NCBI GenBank assembly: GCA_015680905.1
Contig: CM027382.1
Span: 16,465,501-16,529,500 of the forward strand
Length of the DNA stretch: 64,000 bases
Source of the DNA: Coptis chinensis
Taxonomy: Eukaryota > Streptophyta > Magnoliopsida > Ranunculales > Ranunculaceae
Direction of reading: 5' to 3'
A program made the translations under genes and the position numbers. The notes under the pieces were generated by a model. That model saw only the letters and a list, made by a program, of their open reading frames with translations, had not been told where the DNA came from and did no database searches. Each line of letters starts with the position of its first letter. The first letter of the stretch is position 1. Shown here in pieces: positions 23,761-35,279 of the stretch.

Positions 23761-25010
23761 ACTCATTCCTGAACAAATCTGCATTTTAGAGGAGGAACAC
23801 CATCCTGATTCCCTCATTCCCACTCCTCCCACCCCTGAGCTTAAACCTCTTCCCGCTGAGTTAAAGTACATTCATCTTGATCTGGATGGCATTCATCTGA
23901 TTATTATCTCATCTCAGTTATTTGCTACTGAAGAGGCAAATTTGATTAGGGTTATTCGTGAACATCGTTCAGCAATTGGTTGGTCTTTAGGTGACATTAA
24001 GGGTATTGACCCTAGCATATACAAACATCGCATACATTTGGAGGATAATGCAAAAACCTCCCGTGAGCCATAACATCTTTTGAACCCTACCATGAAGGAG
24101 GTAGTTAGAGCAGAAGTTTTGAGATTACTCGATGTTGGCATTATATACCCCATCTCAGATAGTGAATGGGTAAGCCCAATTCATGTAATCCCTAAGAAAT
24201 CTGGTGAGACAGTCATTCGTAATGCCGATGGAAAGTTAGTTTCCACCTGAATTCCTATAACGTGGCAGATTTGTATTGATTATAGGAAGCTTAACGCTAT
24301 GACACATAAGGATCAATTTCCCTTACCCTTTTTCGACCAAATTCTTGAACGTCTAGCCGGTCATATTGTTTTAGGTCATATTGTTTCTAAAAATGGAATA
24401 GAAGTGGATAAAGTTAAAATAGTTAAGATAGCATCTCTACCTATACCATGGACTGTCCGTGATATAAGAGCCTTTCTAGGCCATGTAGGTTTCTACAGAC
24501 GTTTCATAAAAGATTTTTCAAAAATAGCTAACCTTTTAACACAATTGATTTTAAATGCCATTTTTTATTTTAATCATGACTGCAAACAGGCTTTTGAAAC
24601 TTTAAAAGCCGCTTTAACCTCTGCACCTATCATACAACCACCAGACTTGTCAAAACCTTTTGAACTTATGTGTGATGCTAGTGATTATGTCGTTGGTGCT
24701 GTGCTAAGACAAAAGTTATATAATAAATCCAAAGTTATTTTTTATGCTAGTAAAACCTTAAATGATGCTAAACATAATTAACTACTACTGAAAAGGAATT
24801 TCTAGCCTTTGTTTATGCCTTAGATAAGTTCCGTCCCTACTTAGTTAGTTCCACGACCATCGTCTATACAGACCATGCCGAAATTTAGGTACCTTCTCGC
24901 GAAGAAGGATGCTAAGTAGAGATTGATCTGTTGGATTCTTCTCCTAACTGAATTTACCTTAGAAATTAAGGATAAAAAAGGAGCTGAAAATGTAGTTGCA
25001 GATCACTTAT
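23760..25010 (+). pseudogene. RT (catalytic core deleted) and RNase H
   Basis: The RT N-terminus is clear (AIGWSLGDIKGIDPS at about 23970, then VSPIHVIPKKSGE). After ICIDYRKLNAMTHKDQFPLP and DQILERLAG at about 24360 the sequence jumps to VLGHIVSKNGIEVDK, which normally follows some 130 residues later. The palm segment with the Y/FxDD aspartates is thus missing. The RT connection (RAFLGHVGFYRRFIKDFS) and RNase H (PFELMCDASDYVVGAVL, then TTEKEFLAFVYALDKFRPYL) follow, with stops at 24250, 24781 and beyond. The junction lies in a duplicated GGTCATATTGTTT. Confidence 0.88.
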
Positions 25011-25254
25011 TTAGGTTAGCTAATGAGGATGACAGTAATTTCGAATCGATATTTGACTCTTTTTCGGATGAGCATCTTTATTCAATTTTTTCTGTACCTT
25101 GGTATGCAAACATTGTTAACTTTTTAGTGTTTGAAATCATTCTTGAGATATGGACTAGGAATGAATGCAAGAGATTTTTTGCCAAAGTTAAGTTTTACTA
25201 CTGGGATGAACCCTACCTTTTTAAATATTGTATGGATCAGATAATTCATCGTTG

Positions 25255-26343
25255 AGTTTTCCAGTGGGAGCACAATGAAGTCTTATCCTTCTGCCATGAA
25301 CAATCATGCGGGGGTCATTTTAGTGGAAAGAAAACTGCCGCCAAAAGTTCTTCAACGCGGTTTTTATTGGCCGACCCTGTTTCAAGATGCCTATGCATAC
25401 TGTAAAGTGTGTATTAGATGTCAACAACTTGGGTATATTACTTAACGTAATATGATGCCCTTAAATCCTATTTTTATAGTGGAGATTTTTTATGTCTGCT
25501 GTATTTATTTCATAAGCTCGTTTCCTGTTTCACATGGTTTCATTTATATTCTTGTAGCTGTAGACTACATTTCTAAATGGATTGAAGTCATGGCTTGTCG
25601 TAGTAATGACCATAAAATTGTAGTATTATTTATGAAGTAGTATATCTTCTCACATTTCGGTGTACCTAATGGCATCATTAGCGACGGAGGAAAACATTTT
25701 TGTAATAGAGTTATTGAAGCTTTAGTCAAGAAATATGGAGTTACCCATAAGGTGGCGACTCCATATCACCCACAAACTAGTGGTCAAGTAGATGTGTCCA
25801 ATAGAGAAAGTAAAAGGATTTTAGAACGACAGTTAATCATGATAGGAAAGGCTAGTCTAGACGTCTAACAGATGCTTTATGGGCATATAGAACGTTTTTT
25901 AAAACACCTATTGGTATGTCCCTCTACCGCTTAGTTTTTGGTAAACCTTGTCACTTGCCTGTTGAGTTGGAATATCGTGCCCTGTGGGCTATTAAAAGTT
26001 TAAATTTCAACATTAACGCTGCTGGTGTCAAGCGCAAATTATAATTAAATGAGTTTGAAGAAATCCGTAGCGATTCTTACGATTTAGCGAAGGATTATAA
26101 AGCTAACATGAAACGTATTCATGATAAATATATTTTGCGTAAAGAGTTTGACCTTAGTCAAAAAGTTTTGCTATATAACTCACGTTTGCATATTTTTCCT
26201 AGTAAATTAAAAACACGTTGGTCCGGACCTTTTCTGGTTACTGATGTCACTCCTCAAGGGGTAATCACTTTGGTAAATCCCAAGGACAACAATATCTTTC
26301 AAGTAAATGGCCAACGCTTAAAGCATTTCCATGAATTACGTTA
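25255..26343 (+). pseudogene. Integrase and pol C-terminus (broken)
   Basis: The H-x-x-C-x2-C zinc-binding remnant lies at about 25300-25430 and the core at 25450-25890: YILVAVDYISKWIEVMACRS, then [17 protein letters not shown] and [14 protein letters not shown]. Two core Asp and the Glu region are recognisable. The C-terminal part reads TRWSGPFLVTDVTPQGVITL and NGQRLKHFHELR. Stops at 25444, 25639 and several later points break it. Integrase would insert the cDNA into chromosomes. Confidence 0.85.
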
Positions 26344-26740
26344 GTCCGCTATAGAAGAAACCCTTCTACAATACCCTGTTTATGAGGACTGACCCTCTAT
26401 GCTTGGTATACTTCCTATCCATATTCCATATTTTGGGAGTACTCCATTAAGGTAACTGAACCCTCCTTTCGGAGTGTGTGGTTGTAAGTGTCGGATCCTT
26501 AGTCTACGTTAATGTAATTCACACATTCCTTTCCTGCACTTTTTCTCGTTATTTTGAGTTGTGTTTCTCTATGGAGTGATTTACATTTTTATTTGCTTTA
26601 TTCGTGTATTTTTCAAAAATCATTTTCATAAAAATTAGAAAATATAAAACACATAAATATTAGATAGATTAGAAAGTCTAGGGTATCTGACTTTAAAAGA
26701 CCTTTTTTCTCACCACAACTAAATTTTTTCATCCTACTCT

Positions 26741-26761
26741 AAAATTTTGTTTGGGGGTGGG
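26741..26761 (+). promoter_or_regulatory. Internal polypurine-like box after integrase
   Basis: TTTGTTTGGGGGTGGG lies about 400 bp after the pol end. The complement of the same box with similar flanks (CACCCCCAAACAAAATTT and GGTCTTTTAAAGTCAGA) occurs at 53938-54010 in the second minus-strand element. It resembles the 3' polypurine box of this family but is not next to an LTR. Confidence 0.45.
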
Positions 26762-27357
26762 TAATCACCCCACCTTGTTCTTTCAACTTTCTATCTTTGT
26801 TTATGCTGCTTTAAGTAGTATAGAATTATGTGACACAATCTAGTCTTCTAGGTTTTCTTTTACCCTCATAACTTATGCCATTTACGCATTTCTAGGCGCT
26901 CTTCCACCATTTCATATATTACCCATGGTTAGATTTGAGTTTTTCCTAGATCATTAGATGGAATTCTTCATGCTAATCATTTTCATAGCTCATTCGCAAA
27001 AATCGGATCGCTAACGAATTGGGAGTCTTAGTTTTAAGTTTGCGAGGTAGCAGGACAGGATGGGTATTTTAAAAAAGATTTGGGCTTGGGCCAAAATTCA
27101 TTTTTCCACCCAACCCACGATATTTATACCCCACCGACCATCCCATTTAAACTAGCGCACCAGCCCATTCACTTCATCTTCCCAACCAAAATTAAACCTA
27201 ACCTAAATCGATCCTAGCGCACACCGTGCCTATCAGAAACTGAATCCAAGCGCGCCACGCGCTCTTATCAAAACATACCTTCTCCAAATTTTTACAACAC
27301 CTTACCCTAATCATCCCCTACTTATACCTCTACCTGTATTCAAAATCTAACCTACCA
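26762..27357 (+). other. Spacer between pol and the extra ORF
   Basis: About 600 bp without coding sequence. It contains TATTTATACCCC at 27120 and CTTATACC at 27322 upstream of the next ATG, and a GC palindrome AGCGCGCCACGCGCT at about 27238. Confidence 0.45.
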
Positions 27358-27842
27358 ATGGCTCTACCAGTAAAAATCATGCCAAAATTCGCATTTAACG
27401 CGGAGATATTCCAGCCATTCTATGGTACAGAGATGTGTGATAGAGGGTGGGATAGAATGTGGTACTCTACTAAGGAGTACTACCATGAGGATTTGGTGTT
27501 GTATTTTTATCGTAATAAGAGGATACTTCCTTCAGGGAGAATGAAGAGCTTATGGCTGTAGGCCTGAGCACTGCACCCATACCTGTTTTAGTTACTAAGA
27601 TTATGTTATTTTGGGGTTGCGTGCCTGAGTCACCTAGGATTCATATTAAGCTTCACTCGAACGCAAAGGTGTATAGTACGTGATTGTGTTCAAAGGCATT
27701 GGACATTGCCTGAAGAGAGAGCTGATGGTATAAATCAGGATTAGGATGAGGATGAATATCCAGTTTGTTTTGCTGAGAATGCTATGGATCGTGCTACTTC
27801 TGATTTTGCACGTTTTTCACTACTCCATAGCGGGATGCATAC
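27358..27842 (+). pseudogene. Start of an extra ORF (putative plant transposon protein domain), truncated
   Basis: MALPVKIMPKFAFNAEIFQP begins a frame with FQPFYGTEMCDRGWDRM...YYHEDLVLYFYRN. The pattern F-x-x-GW...L-V-x-x-F-Y is that of the additional ORF found downstream of pol in many plant Ty3/gypsy elements; its function is unknown. The frame stops at 27559, and other frames continue the homology weakly until LTR A cuts it at 27842. Two copies of the same domain occur in the 28527-46525 element. Confidence 0.6.
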
Positions 27843-28526
27843 TGATAAATATAAAAAGACATTTTCTTACCCTATGAATAACTAATTATGCTAGGAATAA
27901 GTAAACTATATTAATTTATATTTAGATCAAAGTTCAACTCTCAATTATCATGCAATAACGGGAGTCAGAATTCGTTCCACTCCTAGTTTCTTAGACGTAA
28001 TAATTTTTCTAAATTAAACAATCCTACAATATCAATGAGAGCAATAATTTAATTATACTAATATGGTTAAATTAACTAATTTAAATATTCTAACTTATAC
28101 TATGGCAATTTAATACTAATATGTGAATAAGAAGAAGAGTATTAGGGGAATTTGATCCCACCTTGATTAATTCTTAATATGCTAGCATAGATTTGTTGTA
28201 ATCCTAATCTTTCTATTTTCACATAAAGTTTAGGTCTTTTTAATCCCTAATTATTCATGACAATCTCTACCAAGTAATAATTAGCATGTGAGGCAATTTA
28301 ATCCCATTCTCATGGTGAATTAACTACCTTCTAAAGTGGAATATTTTACTACAACTTATTCTACACTAACACATCAAGTCTTCATCAAAGCTTCAATCAA
28401 AACCCTCTAATGGAGGTTTAACTATGATTTATTAGACTATCATAATTAAAAGAATAAGAATAAGACATAATGAAGAACTACTTTATTAAGAATAACTTGA
28501 ATTGAATTAATGGTGGCTAGGGTAAT
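27843..28526 (-). repeat. LTR A, left piece (3' part of the LTR)
   Basis: Starts TGATAAATAT (the LTR end as read on the minus strand). It lines up with LTR B from its own left end, including matching distances to the shared AGGGA-TTTGAT block about 300 bp in. It stops at 28526 where the 18-kb element is inserted; 28522-28526 is the left copy of the GTAAT duplication. Confidence 0.85.
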
Positions 28527-29171
28527 TGATATATGCTTGGACACTACTTAGAGTTTTTAACTCTCTAAATTGGTGAAAAAGCACTCAAAGTACCTTACTC
28601 ACGATCTTCGTTGAGTAGAGTTAGAATAAGGATTCGAACTACCTAAAGTATAGAACAACTACAAATTGGATGTTACAATAAGGGAACTAAGGAGTAAGGT
28701 TATAATACTAGGTTTCTTCCTAACAAACATTAAAGCAAAACATTTAAGTTTGAAATCATGCACTTAAACAAAATACAAATTACTAAAAAGAAAGGTGGAG
28801 AGTTAATCCTCCTCATGTGAAACTATCATTAGTTGTTTATTTGAAAAAGGTTTTGATTCTTCCTAGACTCATAGACAAGTCCCTAATGGAAAAATAGAAT
28901 TGATCCCTAGCATGCATGGCTCACTTAAGAGCTCATACATGCTAGCAAGTGAAACCAAACAATGACTTATCTCTAAGCTCATTGTTTGATTCCTAACTAG
29001 ACACTACACCAACTATCATTTTGGGATAGGATGTAGTGTTAGTTGTTCATCCTAAAAACCTACCAAACTCACAACCAATGTTTTTCCCTCACATGAGTTG
29101 GATTAACTCCCCAAAAGGGAAGTTAGCTCATGATCCTTGGGACAAGGACTTATGAACTAATAAAAACTCAA

Positions 29172-29203
<32 letters not shown>

Positions 29204-29973
29204 AGAAAATCCACAACCAAACTCACTTCTATTATTTCTTAGAAGAACAAGTGTTCCTCCATTAAAACTATTACAAGCTTTTCAATCATAAAACTAAAAA
29301 AAACTTCTCATTTTCACTAAGGAACTAAAATAATGTCATGTGAGGAAAATAAGTCAAGGGAGTAATTGGAGTGTCCCCACATTTGTCTAATTTCTTCTCC
29401 ATTTGAGAGAAATCTCATTTCCTCCCACGTGAATTATCAAACCACATTGATTCATTTTTATCTACCACATTAAAACAAAGTGACACCTTGCCTTTTTTTC
29501 ACTATTAACACCTAATCTAATTTATTACATGCAAGGTGTCAACTTTGCACCAATAATTTATTATCTTTGTCTTGACATGCTCCATGATTGATGACTCATC
29601 CAATCTTGTGGCCCTGCATAGTGGGTCCATGTGCAGTCCTGTGGCAGTCCGGTATTTTGGGCAGTTTTACAACTTCCCGCCTATACGTAGAGTTCATCAC
29701 CTACGATTGTCCGAGCAGCAGCTCTCTTGTCGCATTCGAGTCCCGGTTCGAGAGGTAGGAGCTTTGGAAGTTTGATGCTTCTACGTGGATTTGGGAGAAT
29801 TCATATATACGCCGTTTCTCATGCTTTATTGCAGGTTTAACCAATATTTCCATGTTTACTGCAAATACCTGCAAAAGTATGAAAACATATTTATTTCATG
29901 ATTATTAAACACATAATGAACCAAATTTATATGTCTCAATGGGGTTTCATAATACACTTTTGGGTGCTTATCA
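28527..29973 (-). repeat. 3' LTR of the 18-kb element
   Basis: 1447 bp; on the minus strand it starts TGATAAGCACCC at 29973 and ends ATATATCA at 28527. A polypurine tract adjoins its start. It holds a GA run (29178-29202) and differs from its partner mainly in one patch, 29600-29840. Confidence 0.93.
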
Positions 29974-29991
29974 CACTACCCCCCAACAAAG
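29974..29991 (-). promoter_or_regulatory. Polypurine tract of the 18-kb element
   Basis: The minus strand reads TTGTTGGGGGGTAGTG immediately before the 3' LTR, the expected site and composition for the plus-strand primer. Confidence 0.8.
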
Positions 29992-31500
29992 ACTTTGCTT
30001 GTCCTCGAGCAAAGAAGAGACACTAAAATAGATAAGAAGCCAAAAAATGTGTAGTCCTAAACTAATTCTCGTTTAAGCAGAGTGCGATTGCATTGACCAT
30101 ATGCAACAAGGCCTTTAAACCACTAGGAATTCCCTAGTGGACGAAGTTATAGCCTCGTGAGAGTTTTCCAAAAAGATACTCACAAACTTCATTTATACTA
30201 CAACGACGAAATCGATGTAAACTTGTTTCCTAAATTAATCTCGATATCCATACATCTCCTTAGCAGGGAACGAGGATTTATTTCTTTGAAACTCAAGTTA
30301 ATATGTATTCAATAATTAAAACATCTACATATGATTATTCATGCAGTGAACTTTTCATTGAAATATACTAGCGTGGTTGTTTCGGATCCTTGGAGAGCAT
30401 ACCTAAATGGGTTCTCACGGTATGTGTTGAAACACATATTCACTCAAAATTTTCCCACTCGGGTTTTTAACTCCAAAGTCAGGTGGGCACACGCTTTCCT
30501 TACATCTCAATGACAAATCGGAGGAGCCGATGTCGATCAATCACGCCTACTACTTATTATCACACCACCCTACTCCTAATCGAGGCTAGAGGTCTTTATT
30601 AGGTATTGTGGGGCTTAGGTGATAGTGTATAAGAAAATGGAAATGGATAATCAAAATTTACGAGTATGAGAGAATAGGGTCTTCATATATTTACACTAGA
30701 GAAATCCTTGTTTCCTTTCCTTCTTCTAACTAAGTTTTTCCAACCTTGTTCTTAAGCCTCTGGATACTAAAGATTTTTTTTTATTTTTTTTTTTTTTTTT
30801 TTTTTAAAAAGCTTAAGAACATGATTCTATTTTCCTTTCTTGAAGCAAGTAACTGACTTATATTTAGGACAAGTCTTTCTCTTTATTCTTCCACATTTCA
30901 TCCTATTTCTCATACTCATCACTTAGGTAGGTTCTTTTATTTGGTTTAATAGATGGGTAAGGAATTTTTGTGGTGAAAGTGAAAGGTTTGATGAAAGGTT
31001 CAGTGGAGTGACTAGCGGTAATATTTGTAACAGGTAAGAATTTTTAGCTATGTCGATCCAAAGAAGGCCTAAATTCTCGCCTAGGGTTCGGGTGGTGATC
31101 AAGTAAGTAGATGCATAATTTCCTCTAATCGAAAAACTATTCCTCCTGTGGTCATCACACACAAATCACTCATATCAAGGCTTTTGGTTAGATTCTCACA
31201 GGATTTATAGTTTAAGTAACTAACCGTTGGTTCCAGAAACTTACTGCTATGTACAATCAATGATACTCAGTACATGAATATTCATGAAAAGATGTATAAA
31301 CTATTGCGTACGTATTATCTAAAGTTTCTTAAAAACAAATCCTAATTTGGATACTAATGTGAGATTTCTAGACAATTTTCATCATTGAAAAGGAAACAAG
31401 ACTTTGTCACTAAGTACAATTATTAATATGAAAATAAAAACTATATATAGGCTACAAGATGCCTAATTTTTGCTATAGGTTTAAAGCACCCCCAAACAGA
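29992..31500 (-). other. Conserved 3' non-coding region of the 18-kb element
   Basis: About 1.5 kb without coding sequence, collinear with 47196-49920 (minus its solo LTR) and 52140-53640 in the other elements. It includes a perfect hairpin, CCACTAGG-AATTC-CCTAGTGG, at 30120-30140, a T run at 30777-30805, and ends with a second polypurine box (CACCCCCAAACAGAATG on plus) at 31487-31503. Confidence 0.65.
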
Positions 31501-33060
31501 ATGATGCTTAGTCCTCGAAGGATCAATAATTAAAAAGAGAAAGTACCTGAGAACCGTGAGCAAAATTAGGGCTAGATTGCTGGAACAGAGAGGTTGGAGA
31601 TCATAATATATTATTTAAAAAGAACAAGAAAATGTTCAATAGCACACTAAACATAGCACACGCATATAATAAACCACAAAGATACTAAACATGAAAAACA
31701 ATAGCACACCAAACGTAAGGTTTAGCTAGATATATGTACAATGGCAAACTCAAGTTTACCATCCAAATAGACGTGAAGGTCCAAGGCCCCTTTTAAGGAA
31801 ATGCATTTTCTTAGCATCGCTACCAATAGATAATAATAGTCCGCCAAATTTCTGCCCATTCTTTGTCTCCGGATTCTCTCAAATTGGTCTTCATCTTTTC
31901 GTCCTTTGGGTAACATCGAACATGCCTCGTATCGAAATGGACGCTTCCATTGACGAAAACCTTAATGAGCTTAATGATTCTGCTTTTGTCGGGGCACATG
32001 GAATCCACCTTGACCAGTCATGAAAAGTAGCCGCAAACCGCGGGAAATGTGTCTTCATGATTCGCAAGCGGTGACCGGTAAAAGTATATACTTATCCCGA
32101 AAAGTGCGAGCTCGTTTCAGCCGGAGACAACACAACCTAAAATGTTAAATAATGCATGACCCCCCGAAGCTAGTGCATCAATACAACGCAAGCGACCTCA
32201 TTGGCGAGAAAAATGCCAATCTCCCATAATGTTTAGGAGTACAAATAACATGGCGGTCCCCATGTTCATGGTCATGCTTGCTAATGGAATGGTGATGTTG
32301 GCGTCATGGCACATGGCCATCTCCTTCTTCGTTTGATCTCAAGACCATCACCATAAGAGTCGCTAAACGCTTTGCCACCGAAAAGGAAATCCAGAAGAAT
32401 TATGAAAGATGTACCGCCAAGATGCAGCAGGTTCGCGGATATGGAAGGTCCAAAGTTAGAGCAAGTTGTTGTTCGAAAAGATATGAGGTGTGTCACCAAC
32501 TCGGATTGTGAATCCGTCTAAGTAGAAACCATGCGCATGGTTGAATGCTGGTGTGTCATCCATATTAGCATAAAAGTATGCAGCCTAAACTAGGAGAATA
32601 AGTTTGGTCGGGTTGAAGAATTAGGGAAGACCACCCAATGTTTGTGATGTAATCATGGAAGAGATGGCCATAGGCATTGAATCCATCATAGATCGAAAGG
32701 ATTGCTCGGGAATGATTTTGGGAGGGACCATGGATGATGAAGATGCTTTGGTTTGATGAAGATGCCAATAAACTGAAGTAATAAACTAGGTAACGGCAAC
32801 CGGATGGAAAAATGAGTATGTAAGAAAATAGACCCTCCTCAGAAGCACATGTTAAAATTATATTAGTCACAATGGAAATGATGACAATCCTACTAAGCAT
32901 TTCATACAAAATAAAACAAAAAGATAAGATAAAATACATAGTACGACGGAAAAAAACGTAATAACATATATGATTATATACTTATTGACTTAGTAATATC
33001 ATGGATTCTCGATATTGATCTAGGAGATGCATATTTTTCACCGTGATCGCTTTAGGTCAT
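31501..33060 (-). other. Region downstream of extra ORF copy 2, weak coding remnants
   Basis: Minus-strand fragments such as the 124-codon frame 32939-32565 and short overlapping frames at 32499-32281 and 32008-31722 may be the C-terminal part of extra ORF copy 2, broken by frameshifts. I recognise no domain in them. Confidence 0.35.
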
Positions 33061-34072
33061 CTATTTGTTGGCCGAAATGCATCTGAATGTCCCCTTTGGC
33101 CGGCAGAGAGAGTACTTTTGATTTTCCATTAGAGAGCATGATTTTGCAAGAATTGAGAATGATTTTCCAAGATCTCCTCCCCGCTCAACATCATGTGTTG
33201 CTTGACGATCTTGGAAATCCCAAGAGTTGTGATGATGATATTTTGACGAGCGCAGTAGTTCCCTCAAACCCCGATGAAGAAGTTTAATGCCTTCCATGGG
33301 ATTAATAATATTCAAAGATGGCATTTTCATCAAATAAATGGTCAATTTGAGCTTGGTGTGTTCTCGCTTCATCTATCGAGTATCGTGGGTCCAAAACCAA
33401 CGGAGTAATCCGTTTGAAGTACCTTTATATATGCTCTTTGAAGGGGTGTCTCGAGAGAAATTATTGATAACCCCAACGATCATAATCTGCGAACCAAAGT
33501 GGGTAGAACTGCCGACCTTCTTGTTTTCTTGGTGATTACGCGCGAGGTGTTGGATCGCACAAAAATCATCTCTTTGAGTTTGCAAAATCCAAAGTAGGTG
33601 AAGTTGAGGCTTTGTGACTTCAGATTGGTGTGATGTACCTACCACATTATGTCCTAACCAGTTGGAGCACAACACGCTGATTCTGCTTCAAAGAGCGTTG
33701 AAGAACCATGTGATGTGTATGTTCGACGCGTCGCCATGAGATACTGTAGCTCGCAAAGAAAGTTTTTTTGAAATCGAATGATGACTCTTGAACAAGGGAC
33801 TCCCCGGTTTTATTGGGATTTGAAGTATGTCGGAGATCATTTCCTTATTCAATTCCAATCGTTGTCCATAGGCATTGAAGTAGAATTTCCCATCTTCATA
33901 ACCGCTAAATTGGTAGAACATCAAAACCAATTCTGAATAACTAGTCAATAATGATATAGAAGAGGCCCATCCTCGACGATGATTTCAGTGTCAAAATAAG
34001 GAGAAAACCGCCTTCTTCGAAAAGTTTTTAGGTAGTCTTTCTCTGCCAAGTTATTTTTCTTGGTTGAGCCAT
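33061..34072 (-). pseudogene. Extra ORF, copy 2 (putative plant transposon protein domain), frameshifted
   Basis: Begins MAQPRKITWQRK at 34072, preceded by a TATAAAT box at about 34132-34138. After frameshifts it reads FSPYFDTEI, then YSELVLMFYQFSGYEDGKFY and LNKEMISDILQIP (33948-33688). The order '...F-P-F/Y-F ... ELVL-FY ... L/INRLL-LP' matches copy 1 at 36345 and the extra ORF in the plus-strand element. The function of this domain is unknown. Stops at about 34030 and 33955 come with CGA-rich lesions. Confidence 0.55.
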
Positions 34073-34479
34073 TGCCGAGGGAAGGATAGTGAAAATTGTA
34101 TGAATAAGAATGGCTTAAAAAAGAAGAGATTTATAGGCAATCTATGAGGCTACACCAACTGAGTCCAAGTGTATTTAATGACCCATGTGATTATGAACAA
34201 AGATCATAGGGGATCCACAAGAAGTCTTTTTGTCAAGTCGATATCCAAATACAATTAATGAGATGGTTTAATGTTTAGAAAATACGGAGGAAAGTTTCAC
34301 AGGGTAGTTAGACTTACACGTAATTTCAGAAATGATGATCATAACTCAGTAATGGAATATGGATAGAATAATCGAGCTGCATGTGTGACAAGTGTTATGT
34401 GTACCTTGTAGCGTGCGCGATTTCTCTGAACACTATGTGTATCCATTAATTATTTCGGTGAGTTCTGGATGGCCTTTCT

Positions 34480-34541
34480 TTGTTATGGTTTGTTTATTTA
34501 TTTATTTATTATCATTTTTTATTTATTATTTTTTTTATTTT

Positions 34542-34579
<38 letters not shown>

Positions 34580-34665
34580 TTATTTTTTATTTTTTTTTAT
34601 TTTATATTTTATTTTTTTATTTAATTTTTATTGTTATATAAATATATATATATATTTATTAGAGA
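34480..34665. repeat. AT-rich low-complexity tract with (TA)n
   Basis: A T/A-only region with a run of about 13 TA units at 34553-34578 and further TATATA at 34645-34656. It lies between the membrane-peptide ORF and extra ORF copy 2. Confidence 0.9.
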
Positions 34666-34804
34666 GGAAAAGACAACTAATATACACAACTAATTAATAC
34701 GAACTTCTCCATTTAATACGTAACCGCATAAATGTGTGAGAATTATTTAACACACCATACTAATATACAAAATGAAAAACAGAAAAAGGGAGGGTTACAT
34801 AGAT

Positions 34805-34923
34805 CTAGATGTTCTGGATCAAGTTATGCATGAGTGACAAGAGAATAATGATAAACACTGTTATCACGATTAATGTGATAGCCCATTCTCGTTGCTCCTT
34901 TTCCCATCGCCTAGTTTATTCAT
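34805..34923 (-). CDS. Short membrane-peptide ORF with its own TATA box and CT-rich leader (one frameshift)
   Basis: The minus strand has TTATAAATAC at about 35005-35015, then a CT-rich leader of about 85 nt and an ATG at 34923. The first frame gives MNKLGDGKRSNENGLSH then stops. In the next frame the same DNA reads WEKEQREWAIT followed by about 20 hydrophobic residues (LIVITVFIIILLSLM) to a stop at 34805-34807. The span of 119 nt is one base short of whole codons, so a single-base loss near GGCGATGGG would explain the split. Charged N-terminus plus one membrane span is the visible design. I know no matching family; it could be chance. Confidence 0.3.
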
Positions 34924-35279
34924 TATTGTCAAGAAATTAAAAATTTGTGAAGAAGAAGTTGTGAAGATTGAGAGAAGGGAATGAGTGAAAAAGGAAAGGA
35001 GAGTTGTATTTATAACTTGGTTTCTCAATCCGTTGGGCATGTGACCGCTTGGATCACCATTGGTTCGAATCGTTGGGCTTTGAGAGTAGGCCCAATGAAT
35101 CAAGGAGCAAACTCATATTTTGAAAGTACTATATTCGCATAACATAAATAATTTCTCATTTAAACCGTCTGGAGATACAAAATTATGAGAAATCAACCGA
35201 TATATAATAATTTAGCACTAAAAAATAAAAAAACAATGCATTAGGGAAATAAATGACATAGTCATTTCTAAACCAAAGA

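Larger units (their letters stand above)
18875..27842 (+). mobile_element. Decayed Athila-like Ty3/gypsy retrotransposon, 3' end missing
   Basis: Order on the plus strand: 5' LTR, Asp-tRNA-like PBS, gag, protease, RT, RNase H, integrase, polypurine box, start of an extra ORF. The gag zinc knuckle, the ALLDLGASVNLLP protease motif and gag-pro-RT-RH-INT order fit the Athila lineage. Many stops and frameshifts, plus a deletion of the RT core, make it inactive. At 27842 it runs straight into an LTR in the opposite orientation (LTR A), and its own 3' LTR is not seen in the window. Confidence 0.88.

Noticed and set aside
34392-34697. 101-codon plus frame of Tyr, Ile and Phe
   Set aside because: Low-complexity AT tract; looks membrane-like only because of base composition.
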